A program made the translations under genes and the position numbers. A stretch of 64,000 nucleotides of DNA from Citrus sinensis (Eukaryota; Streptophyta; Magnoliopsida; Sapindales; Rutaceae): the NCBI RefSeq assembly GCF_022201045.2, contig NC_068558.1:1364001-1428000 (forward strand). Reading direction: 5' to 3'. How positions within the stretch are numbered: the first letter of the stretch is position 1; every line of letters begins with the position of its first letter. The notes below the pieces were generated by a model, which was not told the DNA's origin, did no database searches, and saw only the letters and a list, made by a program, of their open reading frames with translations. Shown piece by piece: positions 22,080-35,151 of the stretch.

Positions 22080-22114
<35 letters not shown>
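22080..22114. repeat. (TG)n microsatellite
   Basis: About 17 uninterrupted TG repeats, a likely polymorphic marker. Confidence 0.95.
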
Positions 22115-22117
<3 letters not shown>

Positions 22118-22910
22118 GATAGGCATCCCAAATTGTTTATCTCAAATTTTATCCCAAATCATATGTCATTCATTTATTAGTTAATGATTCATTATAAGAT
22201 CTAAGTGAATTAATTATATTATTCTTACCAACCAATTGTTGAAATATAGTAGGTACCCTCAATTTTTTTTATTGTGGATTAAGCCAAAATGTTTAATAGA
22301 GTCAGTGTTCAATTCACTATAAAATCGTGTGGCCAAATAGCATGTATACAATGAGTCTATTAGACCAAAAGACTTATTACCGTGTCCACATTTAAAAAGA
22401 AAATTGAGAGCACCCACATAAGAGAAGGTCCTTTTTATAGTCATATTGTTCGGACCAAGTAATTTTATTACTAGTTATTTTGAGTTAGTTATCCTTAGTG
22501 TAAGTAATATAGTTGTAAATATATTAATAATTAATTAATAGAGCATACAAATTCCACGAAGCTTTAAATATGCTTGAGAATCTATAAATATTTTGGCATC
22601 AACAATAAAGTGTTCTACTAATGGGTTATTATGTACCTGCAAGTTCAAATATATTGTAATAATTATAAAAAAAATAATGTTAAACCTTGAACGATACTTA
22701 TATGTTTTTGTAATTAATGTACGAATGATTACTATTATGTAGAGATAAGCTACTTAAGATGTGATTTAGGAAACTTATAATTTATTATAATGTGAAATCT
22801 ATCCTTATTTATAATTGATTCAAATTAAAACTAAAATTTTTTATATTTATATAAAAATTATTCTTCTATAAAATATTTTTATAGAAGGAAATTATTATTA
22901 TTATTTTTTT

Positions 22911-23098
22911 GGTATAGGAGTAGAATGTTTGGCAATTTTTTCACTTGCACTTCGAAAGCTCAAATCCTACTGAATCATAGTTGATGCACGGATTAATGCG
23001 ATGGTGCAATTGAAAATTTTGACGTCAATTTAGTATTAAGATTTGTGGAAGTTAGGCTTGCATTACAATAAGGTCAGAGTTGGACTGGACCTTTTTTT
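22911..23098 (+). mobile_element. Possible degraded SINE
   Basis: The segment contains a box-B-like AGCTCAAATCC (2 mismatches to GGTTCRANYCC) near 22959, a central unique body (GATGGTGCAATTGAAAATTT) and a T-rich terminus at about 23090-23097 following TTGGACTGGACC. The organisation resembles plant SINEs that end in short T tracts. No clear box A or target duplication was found, so this is tentative. Confidence 0.35.
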
Positions 23099-24004
23099 GA
23101 GAAAATAATATAGCACTATTAATGTGTGGAAGTATCAGCACCCCTATTCTAATCACACCCTTGGCCCTTCTAAATAATTTTAAAAAATTACATCATTTTC
23201 ATTTGCACCTATCTATTTTCCCCCTAAGTCTGCTGCATTTAATTTTTATTTCTCAATTCTTAAAATTTCATAAATAAATCTTTCTGTTTATTGTTTTCTT
23301 AGATAGCTCATAGGAAAAATAATCTTTGGCCTGCTAATTTTGTTCAAGTTAGTCTACCATTTAAACTTCTCATAAGGGTTTCATATAGCATTTTGTTGGA
23401 GTTAGTCTACTATTCAAGTTCTTCAAAATAAAAACTAAAAAATGGTATACTAAATAGACTGTAAATTTTTGCACTGATAAAGATAGAATCCTAGAGAAGT
23501 AATAAGAACAGGAGGGGTACTAAATAATGATTACCATTCCCGGCCATATGAGGATGGTTCTTTGGTGAATGGTGATTGGTAACAAGATTAAACATATATC
23601 ACCATTGTCAAAAATCTAAAGTTGTGAGGCATAGTTGATTAGATTTGCGAATGAGTTCGTTATGGTTGGGGGTGTAAAGAGTTTGCTGAAGATTACTTTT
23701 ATATATTTCATGTCCTTCTAGGGTAATCTTAATCGAGGGTAAAATTGTAAACAACCAAAAGGGGAGTGTTACTATAGCTCCACTGAGTCACTCACTTTTA
23801 ACACACCCACCCAAACGTGTTTCCAAGTGCACCGCCCGTGCGATGAATGAATCGTAGCCGACCTGGCGATGTACTTAGAATACCCACGTTTCCTTCACTG
23901 GAAAAGCGTAGAGCATTCTGAAAGCCGAAAATATGGAGCTCGTGGCCCTTTAATCAGAATTACCGTGACCTGTTGCTACAAGCCTACAACAACTTGGTCT
24001 TTTT

Positions 24005-24756
24005 TTAGGGGTGGACAAAAAAACGGTGTATTAACGAAAATCGAACCGAACTGATCCAAACTGTACCATTTGAAACGGTCTTAATTTTTTAAAAAACCAA
24101 AATATATGGTTTGTAAAAAAAATCAAAATATAGGTTCAGTATTCGGTTCACTCAGTTGAACCGAAAAACTGAACCAAAAAATCGGATTATTTTTAAAATT
24201 TTATTTAAATAGACACGGGTTAAATTTTAATTGGTTGATTAACATAACTAAAATAGGCATGCACACACACGATTATAGTGTATATATATGTGTGTGTGTG
24301 TGTGTTACAATTTTTATTTTGTGTTGTAAGTTGTAATTGTTGTTATTGTTATTTGTTTTTACAACATTATGATTATGTTTATGTAGATGGAGTATTGATC
24401 CTATTGGAGTTTGGTTATGTATTTTGAAATCTTAATATTTCATATTTTGTGAGTACCTTATTAGTAGTTAGTGAGATTTAGTGATAAAATGTGTTTTGAA
24501 TACTTTGTATTTATTGTTAATATTTGTAATGAAATTATGATGAACTAATTGTTGAAAACAATAATTACATTCATGAGACCCAATGGGCTAAAAATTTAAA
24601 AATTCAAAATAGACCCAATAAGACCAGAATCGAAAAAACCGAACCAAACTAAAAAGATCCGTTTGAGTTCGGTTCTTATTTGGTTCTTTTTATAAAATAA
24701 CTGATTTAAATCGATTCTGCTTAATTTCGATCCGAACCGAACCGTGTCCACCCCTA
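24005..24756. mobile_element. Non-autonomous hAT-like transposon with 8-bp target duplication
   Basis: An element of about 750 bp with short terminal inverted repeats TAGGGGTGGACA (left, from 24006) and TGTCCACCCCTA (right, ending 24756). The 8-bp target duplication GTCTTTTT lies at 23997-24004 and 24757-24764. Subterminal regions are packed with ACCGAACC-type repeats in both orientations, a hAT hallmark. No transposase remains. The T-run at the left junction makes the exact first base uncertain by 1-2 positions. Confidence 0.82.
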
Positions 24757-25544
24757 GTCTTTTTAAACGCTGGAAAAGCAAGCACAATGTGATGGGTTTT
24801 AAAAAAAATTTACTTTTATTATTTAACATAATGACATTTACGTTCCAATGATAGCTAACGTCACTGATCTTCTCATGTACCATCATCATAAGCTAATTAT
24901 GAACAGTAATAGAACAAAGTAACAGAATATAATTTGCAGGCACCATCCTCATATTATTCTATTTCTATCTAGAAGGATTGGCTGAGCTCACTTCAAAAAA
25001 GGTGAAAACTTGTGCAAGAACTTCAGACAAGCGCAAGCCATCCAAATCCCACCTCCAGATTCCACAAATCTACTTGAGTAGATCTCTCATTTCTCTTTCA
25101 AAATTGTCTTCTTCCCACCGATACCAAAATGCCTACCAATCCAGCAGAGCCACCCCCTCCACGGAAGCTGTAACGCATTTGGACCCCTTGCCACCTGTAA
25201 TCTCTTTTCTTGACAATGAAGAGCATATATTTTTTGCTTGTGCACGTCCCCAGCCACCTCAGACCTCACCAACCACAAAAACTTTACTTTCTGATTGGTC
25301 TACAAAATTTCTGCGAGTAATTTGCGTGTGTACTCTGTTTTTCTCTTTCTTTTTTTTTTTTCCCTCGGTTTCTAAAAAACTGTACAATATTTGCTACCTT
25401 AGCTTATTGAAAAATTTATTGTTTTGCGGCTTTACAAGGACTCTCTTTCTCTTTTTCCTTCATTTTGTGATGTAGAGAGAGGAGTCAGATATGGGTTGCA
25501 ATGTAAGCTATATATGTATATGCAATCCCAGGGTGTAGACTTAT

Positions 25545-27251
25545 TTAGAAGTGTTCTTTATGGAATTCAAACTTGGTAGAGCCTTTCTGATTGAACTCAT
25601 AGCAAAGTTTGCTGAGTTCTTTAGCCAAAACTGGTGCTCCACAGTAAAAAACTCCTGTTCCAAAAGAAACATAAAGCATATTATGAGATTGAGAAAGAAT
25701 TAAAAAGGTCATTTTTAAAAAAGGAAAATGGACATGCACTTACCAATCCTGGCATTGCAGTGCTTTGAACTTAATTTAGACAGAACCTTCTTCCAATTAG
25801 GCCTTGCAAAATGGGTTCTCACCTGATGATAGAATTTTGGAACTTTAGAAATTATAGTGATATGACCCAATGAAACCATCAGATTTGAGTTGCTGCTGGC
25901 CTTATCATGACTATTGGAGTGACATTTGTGACAAGATATTCAATAATAGTTTCAAGCCACAAGTGCAAGAAGAGATGTTGTGAAGGGAGAGACTGAAAAT
26001 GACAATCACTAAAGGTCTTTCTTACCCTAGTGCCAGAAACAATGTCCACTCCGTTCTTGGCATGATTAAGAGCTTGAACCATTGTGATTAGAGCTGATCT
26101 GGCATCACCTTCCTCATACACACTAGTCAAGTAGTTGTGCATCTCAATGACACCCTGAAGTCCAAAATATGAAGTTAAAATCCCAGGAAATTAAATAAAC
26201 ATTAAAAAGAAACTGCAAAGTGATTACAATCAATATTATGTATTACCCTCTGATCAAGCTCTGCAACTTCATTCATGACACCTTTGAACCAATCAAATGA
26301 GCCTTGCTCCCTAGTTACCCAGTAGAAGTAAGCATTGGTGGTCTTCAGAGCCTTTTTCCGCTTTGGAGAAACCCTGTTGGTGTTAGAATCATTGCTTCCA
26401 ACACTATTGTCTGATGTCCTACTGAAATCTGACACAGAATCCTGAAAAAGAAAAGAAAAAAAAGAATCAGAAACTAAGATGTGCTTTGTTTCAGAAGTAC
26501 TGTAAAACTATTATCAATCAGGACAATGCCAAAAGTCAAATAAGGTTTTTGTAGCTGTGAAGCACTGGAAACAGACACTTACAGCTTGTTCCTCCTGTTT
26601 CACAATGTTGTTAAGCAGATCCTTCAGAATGCTGATGAAGGGTGTTGCTCCAATCCCAAGACCAACTAGAAGCAGGACATCATAATTTCGGTAGTCTTGT
26701 GCCGGGGCACCATAAGGCCCATCTATTAAGAGCTTTGGCAGACTGTTACCCGATAAGAATTGAGCTTAATAAATAGTATTAACAACTTGATACCCTTAGT
26801 TAATTGCACGACCAAAATCACAATACATACCTTTTCTTTGTTGTTTCATCAGCCCTGAGCAGCCCACTTTTCCCAGCTACAGGAGGCTCACAGGCCTCAG
26901 AAAATACCCTTTTAAGCTCTTGAGTCCAGTCACCTAACTGCCGGATGTGAACACTAAGGTAGTCATCACCAGGAGCAGATGTGATAGAAAATGGATGCCT
27001 GACATACAAAATTAAGCTGTAAGCACTCAGAAACAAGACTATTTCTAGAGTTTCAAGCAATTGTGACCTACTATCAGCACAATGACTTACCACTCGAATG
27101 GAGACACAGCAGGACACTGAACAAACATGTACTGTCCGCTCTTGTACCGAAATTGTGGAGGCCTTGACATTTGCAATGTGAGAACATTTCCAGGATATAT
27201 TGCGACCTAAACAATATTCATCTAATTGTTAGAAAACATAATTTAGTTTAT

Positions 27252-27282
<31 letters not shown>

Positions 27283-30200
27283 GAGTGAGTGATTTATCCA
27301 TATACTCGCCTTTAGAAGCCTGACAGTAGAAAAGCCAGAACGAAAAAATCGCAGGGTCCTTTCTCCAGCATACGCAAGAACAGGAACAGCAAGATACATC
27401 CATGTCTACAAGCAAAGAATTCAGAAACCACAATCAATCACAAGAAACTTTAAGGATTTTTTGTTTTTTGAAAAAATTAGAAGAGAGTTAAGTGTTATAC
27501 CGTCTTTAGGTACCATTTGTGAACGAGGAAAAGTAATATGCCGTGGACGATGAGCAGAATATAGACAATGACGAACAAATGGTGTGAATACCAGAAAGCA
27601 TTGAAACCAGTGAGCCTATCGAAGGGCTTTGGCAGCTTAATGAGGTTCCTTCTGAACCAACGAGTTGCTAAAATGAATGCAATTGCCATGAATATGACCA
27701 TAAGAATTCCTGTAATACCTTCTGCCCCTTTGACAAGGTCCCAGTATGTGGGTTTATGTTTTCCAAAAGACGAACTCAGATACCGATGGTAGTCACTTTC
27801 TGAAGAGCTTATTAGCCTTGGGAAATCACATGCGAGATGGTTCCCGACATGCAGAATTACACCGACTACAATTGCTGCAGCTATTGTCTGCAAATGTCCA
27901 TCAGTGGTAATTAAGCAAATAATTAATTAGATATTCGGTTACATCTTAAAAAAGAAAAAAGAAACCTGAAATTCTAATAACATGCATTTGCAATTCTTTC
28001 TTATGATTTGTAGAGAAGTATTATGTTGCATCAATTGATGGGTTTTGTTGAATGTGTGTACGCGGAGTGGGCGTCGAATACTCACTATTTGAAGTGTAAA
28101 GTGACCAAACGTGAATTCTAATTTTCTCATGTTGACTTTGATCATGGCCTTTTTGTCAGGGGCCCACAGATAATATACTTAAAAAACAAGCAATAATAAT
28201 AATAATAATATATAACAAAAATAAAGGAAAGAAGAGTTAGTTGTAGGAGGCACAAACCTTATGAAAGTTGATGTTGTCGTCAAAAGGCACAAAGAAACCC
28301 AACCTGGTGGACCTAAGCCACGTAATTGTATTTCTACAAACAGGCAAAAGAATTAGAGCCATGTTGAATTTTAAGGTCTCTGCTGCACCCTTAGCCGTGA
28401 GAAGACAATAACCCATTACATGAAAAGCATCTTTGTGTTTGTATTGGAAAAACTTCCATGTAAATAACCCGATCATAATCAAAATCCACAGTGACAATAC
28501 CCAAAGCCTTCGCCAATTCTCTTGCAGATAATACAGAAACTCCGTGCTCATTCTTTTGATTCTGTTCTTTTTTCTCAAGCCTTGTAAGTTTTGGCTCAAA
28601 GCTTGGCTTGTGTAGCTCAGCGCTTGGCTGTAGTTCAGATACGTGTCCTTTTGTAGCAAAAGCGTCTCCAATTGCCATAGCTGCATATCATAAGTATTAT
28701 CAAAGAGAATGAACCATACACAGTGATGACATGGTGTCAAGCGTCAGGCATACGTGGGAATTAACAGGAAATCACATGGGAACCCATCTTGTTTTGGCAG
28801 GACTCGGGACCGACCACTTGGTAAGAAATTAAGAATTAAGTTCAAATGGTTTTATCATGAAAGTGCAGTAGGTTTGGACCGTTTCAGTTTTTGAGCAGAC
28901 AGTGACAATCCATACAAAACATTTATAGAATTACGATTTTGGTTATATATATAATCATATATACAAATCATATATTTTCAAAAAGTTACCAACTAAATTT
29001 TGACAAAAAAGAAAATAATAATAAAAGCACACTGATTACGCGTGCATGTTTAATTTGGCAAACTGACCAGTTATTTTATATGATTCTTTTGGGAGAGAAT
29101 AGAGATACTAGAAGTGTATTCAAACGTAAAAAATATAAACAACAACGGAAACGCTCAACTACCAAGAATGTTATCAACGGTTTTTATGAGTTTTATTTTC
29201 TTTCTCTCATTCTTTCTTCTTGCTTAGTTGAACAAACAGCAGTAGCCAATCGTTGGAAGATTTGGTCATTTTTGTGGCCTAACAATGGACTTTAATTACA
29301 AGAAAAGTCCTACTCAAATAACCGAACCTCTAATTATAAAATGTGAATTGGCTGGTCAAAATTGCCCCCATTAAACACGATTTATGAAACGAACGTGACA
29401 TAAGGCCCTAAAAAATAATAGAATAAAACTATATGGGCTTCCTTTTTATATTTTTCTAGATACATGTATCAAAACGATTACTATTGTTTTTATTATATAT
29501 ATTACAATAGAAAGTGTGTTAGATAGAGGACCCCACGCACCTCTATGTATCCAAGTCCTTCGGGATCTAGCTCTTCCATTATCAAAGCTGCATATTCTTC
29601 TGCTTGCTCCTTCAATCTCGATAACTTATTGGCAGAAGCACTTAACATAATAATCTGTTCAATTTACACACAAAAAAAAAAAAAATGGAAAATAAAAATC
29701 TAACAGTTAACAAATTATAGTATTTTAAAAATAACTCGCACATTCAAACTGAAAGACAAAAGAGCCCCCACCAACCCCACTTAAAAAACGTAATAATTAC
29801 TTATGATAATAAAGTGGAGATGCCATGTGTCGAAACTTTGAACCCTGCAGATCTTGAATATACATGATCTAATTATAGATAAGATGCCAAATTGATTAGA
29901 ACATGGGTAGCGTCGAAGACTAAGCAAGCTCAATATTTTTCTTTTTTGCCCTTTTCCTAATTATATTGAAGGTACTAATTTATGAAATTTCATTTAATTT
30001 AAGGTTACCGAATCCCGCCTAACGTTGATTATTAAAACCAAAATGACACCCTGTAAGCAATAACACCAAGTAGCTTGAATTTACAAGATTATACATATAT
30101 AATGATATTCAATTGAGTGACTTTTGCTTTATCTAATCATCAAAAGGTTTAAAATATAATTTAAATAAGAAAATGAAATCAGTACGTATTACTATTGAAA

Positions 30201-31336
30201 CAGAATTGATTAAACACCTCTTTTACTTCCTCCTCCGCGATTCTTCCATCTTCGTTCTTGTCGACCCTAATGAGGCATTATACATACAAGATGAACGAAC
30301 GTAAGTACGTAATATACATATATAAATAAGCAGTGAATTAATTAATAAAACCTGTAAAAACTAGAAATGAAAGTTGATACTGGTTTAACTAACTAATGCT
30401 TACATATCGAAGAAGATCTGAAGCCGAGAATCAAAGCTTTGATCGGTGATTTGTGACCAGTACTCGTAAAGCTCTTCTCTGCTAATCTTGTCAACTTTTA
30501 ACCTTCTTCTCCTACTTAAAGCATCAAAAAGCTCCAATGCAAACTCTTTAGAATCTCTCATTCCTGTGATTATAATACGAAAAAAAAATATTTAATTATC
30601 AAAGCATTAATTAACGCAGGGTTAACCGAAAAATGAAAAATGAAAAAAAAAAACAAAAAAGCGGGCGGATATGAGAAGAACCTATGCATTGGGCGAAATC
30701 GGCACGATAGAGAAAGCCGCCCTTGGCAAGCTTATTAAAATTACTTTGAACTTCATTCCATGCGTCGACGCCGTTTGTTTTACTACTGTTACTTATGAAC
30801 CTCAATCCACGAAGAGCCTTCTGGGCGCCGGACCGGGTCCGGTCCAGCTGAGCACGCTGCTTTCTCAAAGCTCGAGCCGCTAAAGCCGAGTCGAATCCAT
30901 TGCCATTCTGTGCTGACGAGGAAGTTGAAGCCGAGAGCACGCGAGAAGCCTGTCCATGGCTCCAAGAGAACCTCCTCAGCTCGGCTTTCAGCTCCTGCGA
31001 GAATTGCTTCGCTTTTGCCACTGCTTCCGCCTTTAACTCTTGCGAAAAATGTCTCAACCTATTCGACGAGCTTCGTTTTATGGATGGCGATAGAGAGGCC
31101 GACGACGGAGTCTCACTTCCAGCTCCGGCTCCGTCCTCGATGCTAAGCACATGAGGTGGCGCCGGCTCGACGCTTCTAAGGACAATTGTATCATCGTCTT
31201 GAAGATCAATTGTAACCTCAACATATTCCTCTGCCGGGTTAGACTCAGTTCCCGGTGAAGACGCCGAACTCACCACCGTCCGTCCGGGAACAGTGTCGGA
31301 GGCCCACCGGCGCTGGTGACTGGCTGAGCCTCTCAT
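25545..31336 (-). CDS. RBOHF: Respiratory burst oxidase homolog, RBOHF/RBOHA type (plant NADPH oxidase)
   Basis: Complete 14-exon gene encoding 946 aa, a plasma-membrane NADPH oxidase that makes apoplastic superoxide in defence and ABA/stomatal signalling. Exons in transcript order: 31336-30682, 30563-30404, 30266-30218, 29654-29541, 28680-28258, 27887-27501, 27405-27310, 27206-27091, 26998-26831, 26742-26583, 26441-26247, 26154-26026, 25822-25744, 25654-25545. All phases join and total 2841 nt. The N-terminus carries [20 protein letters not shown]. An EF-hand is visible at about 274-285 ([12 protein letters not shown]). The ferric-reductase membrane domain spans exons 5-7 ([30 protein letters not shown]). 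The FAD motif HPFSIT lies at about 668-673; NADPH motifs are [11 protein letters not shown] (about 730-740) and LGIGATPF. The C-terminus [13 protein letters not shown] is canonical. Length and blocks match Arabidopsis RBOHF (944 aa). Intron 7 is GC-AG. In the family, Ca2+ binding and SnRK2/CIPK phosphorylation of the N-terminus activate the enzyme. Confidence 0.97.
27258..27282. repeat. (TA)n microsatellite in RBOHF intron 7
   Basis: About 12 TA repeats, 27 bases from the GC-type donor of the same intron. Confidence 0.9.
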
Positions 31337-31426
31337 TAGAATGATGAGATATTGTTAATTTAAGACGAAAAAGACAAAAAATTAAAGAGAATGAGTTAAT
31401 CAGAGAGGAACTGGGAGAGTGAAAGT

Positions 31427-31434
31427 TTTATAGT
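31427..31434 (-). promoter_or_regulatory. Putative TATA box of RBOHF
   Basis: CTATAAAA-type sequence on the minus strand about 91 bases upstream of the RBOHF ATG, followed by a CT-rich leader, as is common for plant core promoters. Confidence 0.5.
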
Positions 31435-33370
31435 GGGAGTGATGATTATGAAAGAACGCGCTCGGAAGGGAATCTTCTGAGAGAGAAAAGACACGTACGC
31501 GGTTGTGGGTAAACGAGTTTTTCTTTCTTTTTTTTCTTTTTTTTTGGCCTCTTCTCTTCTGAGAGATGAGAAGAAAAAAGCAAGAAAAGGACAAGGGGTT
31601 TTGCATATGGAATGCCTGGGTTGGTTTTTGTAGGGAGAAAAGAGGAAGGGGTATAATTGTCATTGTATTTTGTGTTTGGGGGAGAGGGCGGTGGGTCCGT
31701 TGATGATTGGGATTTGTCCACGGTGGGGGTCGTCATCGTCCGAGTCAACTGGGTGTATTATTGCTTTTCTTTTCTTTTTTCTTTTTTTAATACGGGAGGA
31801 ATTTTAAATTTTATCCTCTCTTTATCCATCAAATTTGAAGCCACAGCTACTCTAATTAGATTATATATATATATATATAATAAGAATTAAAATTATTATT
31901 ATTATTATTATTATCATTGTTATTGCTAGAAAGCTCAATTTTGTGTCTTAAATTACAACATCTTAGTTAATTACTTGTAGGATATTATTATCAGTAACAA
32001 CCCTAATAATAACATACTTTGAAATTTTTAAATCTCCAGCAGCTTGATTAAGTGATGCATGGAATAAACCTCTCTTTAAATGGAATGGTATAATCTATCA
32101 ACGCGTCCAAATAAGTGGACTTTGTTTCATCAAATGGAGTAAATTCATAGCTTAAACTTATCATTGAAGATCGATTGGCAGCCTAAATGGAATAGCGAGG
32201 CTCATATATTATATTATAAATTTGTTGCGAATAGTATACCATCAGTGATCCTGTGAACCCCTCCGTTAGGCAACAGCTAGTGCTAGCTATATATAGACTA
32301 TAAAAGACCAAGCATTGTGGCTTCTACGAAGATTTGATGCGATAATGAACATGAAAAATGTAATGCAACAACTAACCAATATTTAGCGTCACATGCAAGA
32401 CACCGCAATAATGTGAGTAAGCAATTGATAGTTATTTATAACCTTATTCGTACGTGCAATATAAGTCATTGAGCTAACATCCATCGAGTTGAAATTATTT
32501 AATACCATGAATTAGACAATAAAATTGATATTCCTTCTGTAAATGTTCAAGCGATTGAGGAATTGCTTGCACACGTATGCACCGACAATGAAACTATTAA
32601 GCATAAATAAGATCAAAGGAATTTTGATCTCTAGCTCAGTGGCCGGTCGAATCAAAGATTAATGTTATTACTTTTACAATAATGACATTTACACCTAACA
32701 AATAGGATGATAAAGTTTGTGTTTTAGTCAAATATTTTTCTAAATGGTCACATGAGCAATTTTATATGCACTGTCACGTACAAATATTACTACTGTTAAA
32801 TTTCAGTATTGACATTCCAAGAGACAAAAAGACAAAATACTTTCAGGATAAAAAAAATGATTGGATCATTGTAAGCATTGCACTGTGATGAATCTTGGGA
32901 TTAAGGCACACATATAAAAATCTTTGAAAATTTAAACACATCAACCTAGCTAATGAGCGGACAAAAACTTGCGAAGTCATAAATTTTAAAGCTATTTATT
33001 GTTGTTAATCTGTCAAACATGATTTTCGTCACATTTTTAAAAAACTAATAAACAATATTTGGAGTTGATGGAATTTTTTTTTTTTTTTAGGGTTGAGTTA
33101 ATTATTTTTCTATGAAGAAAATACATGATGCATCTTCCTCACCAAAAACATAACTTTTCCCAGAAGATATCTCTACAATATATAATCTTTCTAGTTGCTA
33201 CTGGCCGAATGGAACTAAATTAAATTCAAAAAGATAATAAAATAAAATTGTCCACTTGATTCACATCGCCACCAACCGTTATTAACCGATCAAAATTAAT
33301 TATAAGTTAAACTCCCACGCGGTTCGAAGCTGTTTAAGTTTAACACTACAAATCTGATACAACCTTGCCC

Positions 33371-33789
33371 GAGATTAATGACAAGTCAGCATGGGAAACA
33401 GAGAAAGAAGCCCAGCTGGTTGAGGAGCACACAAAAGGTCCAGCTCGTATGCGCAGGGCACCAACATACCTCAAAGATTACATTACCTAAGGAATATTCG
33501 AGAAGGCACAAAGAGAGTAGAAAAGATGGCAGCTGTGATTTTGTTATTTTGTTGTGACTGTTTTTTATTTGAATCATTCATTTGTTGGTTAGTTACACGT
33601 GTAATGTTGAGGGGTAAAAGATATATGTAGAGGGGAACACGTCATAGAAAGCAAGGAAATGGAAAATATTTCTTCTTTTCTCTCCGTCTTCTCCTGCAAT
33701 CTCTATTTCTCCAATTAATTTCAATTCTTTTTGCGGGAGTCAGCACTTACTCGAAAAGTGTAAATCTAGGATATAAACTCTGAGTTACA
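33371..33789 (+). mobile_element. Possible 3' tail of an LTR retrotransposon
   Basis: An open frame without an ATG ends RMRRAPTYLKDYIT at a TAA (33488-33490), reminiscent of the C-termini of plant retroelement polyproteins. It is followed by a purine-rich stretch (AAGAGAGTAGAAAAGATGG, about 33511-33529), then a TG (33534) and an LTR-like segment with CT-rich leader-type sequence (about 33672-33725). It may end at CA (33789). Directly after it, TTGTATCAAAATC (33794-33806) loosely resembles a tRNA-Met primer-binding site. All boundaries are inferred from order and composition only. Confidence 0.35.
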
Positions 33790-34602
33790 GAGTTGTATCA
33801 AAATCAATCAAGCAGCCCGCGTGCATGCTTATCGAAACATAATTATATTTCATTTGCTGCAAGTTTGAGAATCTTTGACCAAGTGATTTCAAGTGCAGCA
33901 GGTTACATCTGAAAATACACACACACACTCTAATGCAAGGCTTAATTTTAGCCACAAAAGCAAGATTATTGGACAATTAACGTAAAGCACAGGACTCAAA
34001 GTTCAAGTCGTTTAACCACCATTCTGAAAATATAAATATTAATTCTTCCACTCTGGTCACCAAACAATTTGTCAGATCTCTACGCGACACGTGTTCTGAA
34101 TAGCTCAATTGCACTAATTAGTATTTACATAAAGTAAATTTCTAGCGCAACACAGCAACCAAGGTTACGAATCAACATATCTGATACCATTCGCGTAATA
34201 TTCCGCCCCATTCTTCAGGACAAGACCATTTGATAATGATGAAGTATTTAATATTCAACCCACACAAAAATGTTTGAATATGTTTCAAGAAAATATTTGT
34301 CGTTATGTTGACCAGGAAATGAAAACAGATAAAATTCCAACCTGTTTTGTGCTTCAATAACGGATCTTTCTAGAACTGTGATTTTAATTCATGACTCGTG
34401 AATGCATCATCACCAAGATCTTTAGACTTTAGCCAAGATACATACGATTATGATGAATATCTTGAGCGGTAAAATGATATGACGCTATAAAAGCCCAGGC
34501 AAAAACACTATTTCGGTCATATATTGGTGAAAAAGAATACAACAAAATCATCACATAATTGCGGCCCTTGAACGTTTATAGCAATAAACACATGCTTGAG
34601 GG

Positions 34603-35151
34603 CAGGGGCGGATCTAGCATGTGACTAGTGGGGGCTGAAGCCCCCACTGGCAAAAAAAAATAATTAAAATTAAAAAAATATATATTTTAGTTTTTTAATT
34701 AGCCCCCATAAAAAATTTATTAAAATAATCACTATAAATTATAAATCCCCATAAAATTTAAATTTTAACTTTTAAGAATTATAAAAACTTATAGTTTAAT
34801 TAAAAATAATGATAGCCCACCACTCAAAATATTTTCAATTCTAAAAAATAGGATTAATTCTTCCAGTCTTTATAATAATACTAGAGCGAACGTTTTCAGT
34901 AATGAAACTCATGAAAAATCATTTTTGGAATCATATGGGATAAATGATAGTTTGATTGTTTATATACGAAATAATAAATTTAATAATATTGATAATGAGT
35001 CAATTGTATAACATTTTTAACATATAAAAATGTGCAGAGAATAATTATAAATGTACTAGTAAATATTTTATATATTTAAAATTTTAGTTTTTCATATTTT
35101 ATTATTATCTAATTTAACCCCCGGTAAATTATTTTTCTAAATCCGCCACTG
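34603..35151 (+). mobile_element. hAT element relic with transposase C-terminus and 8-bp target duplication
   Basis: A 549-bp element with ends CAGGGGCGGATCTAG (left) and, on the complementary strand, CAGTGGCGGATTTAG (right). The flanking 8-bp target duplication is CTTGAGGG (34595-34602) and CTCGAGGG (35152-35159), one mismatch. At about 34884-35010 the + strand still reads, with a frameshift and stops, ERTFSVMKLMKNHF and then NDSLIVYIRN, the C-terminal dimerisation region of hAT transposases. It is therefore an internally deleted derivative of a coding hAT element and is now inactive. Confidence 0.85.
34884..35010 (+). pseudogene. hAT transposase dimerisation-domain remnant
   Basis: Two adjacent frames encode ERTFSVMKLMKNHFWNHMG and NDSLIVYIRN, consistent with hAT-family C-termini (xERxFSxMKxxKxxLRxxM). 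A stop codon and a one-base frame change separate them. It lies inside the 34603-35151 element. Confidence 0.75.

Larger units (their letters stand above)
20197..25544. other. Gene-free, transposon-rich spacer
   Basis: About 5.3 kb with no credible protein or RNA gene. It holds at least three small DNA transposons with target duplications (20727-20907, 21387-21659, 24005-24756), related AT-rich inverted repeats at about 21670-21910 and 22120-22260, a (TG)n tract and a SINE-like fragment. The ORF at 24978-25475 (+) has no recognisable motif, and its C-terminal half is a T-run artefact. Confidence 0.6.

Noticed and set aside
24978-25475. 165-aa ORF on the + strand
   Set aside because: No recognisable domain; the hydrophobic C-terminal half comes from T-rich sequence; it lies next to the RBOHF 3' end and has no splice or promoter support.
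28391-28678. 95-aa minus-strand ORF overlapping RBOHF exon 5
   Set aside because: Alternative frame of the RBOHF exon; the other frame encodes the conserved [20 protein letters not shown] block.
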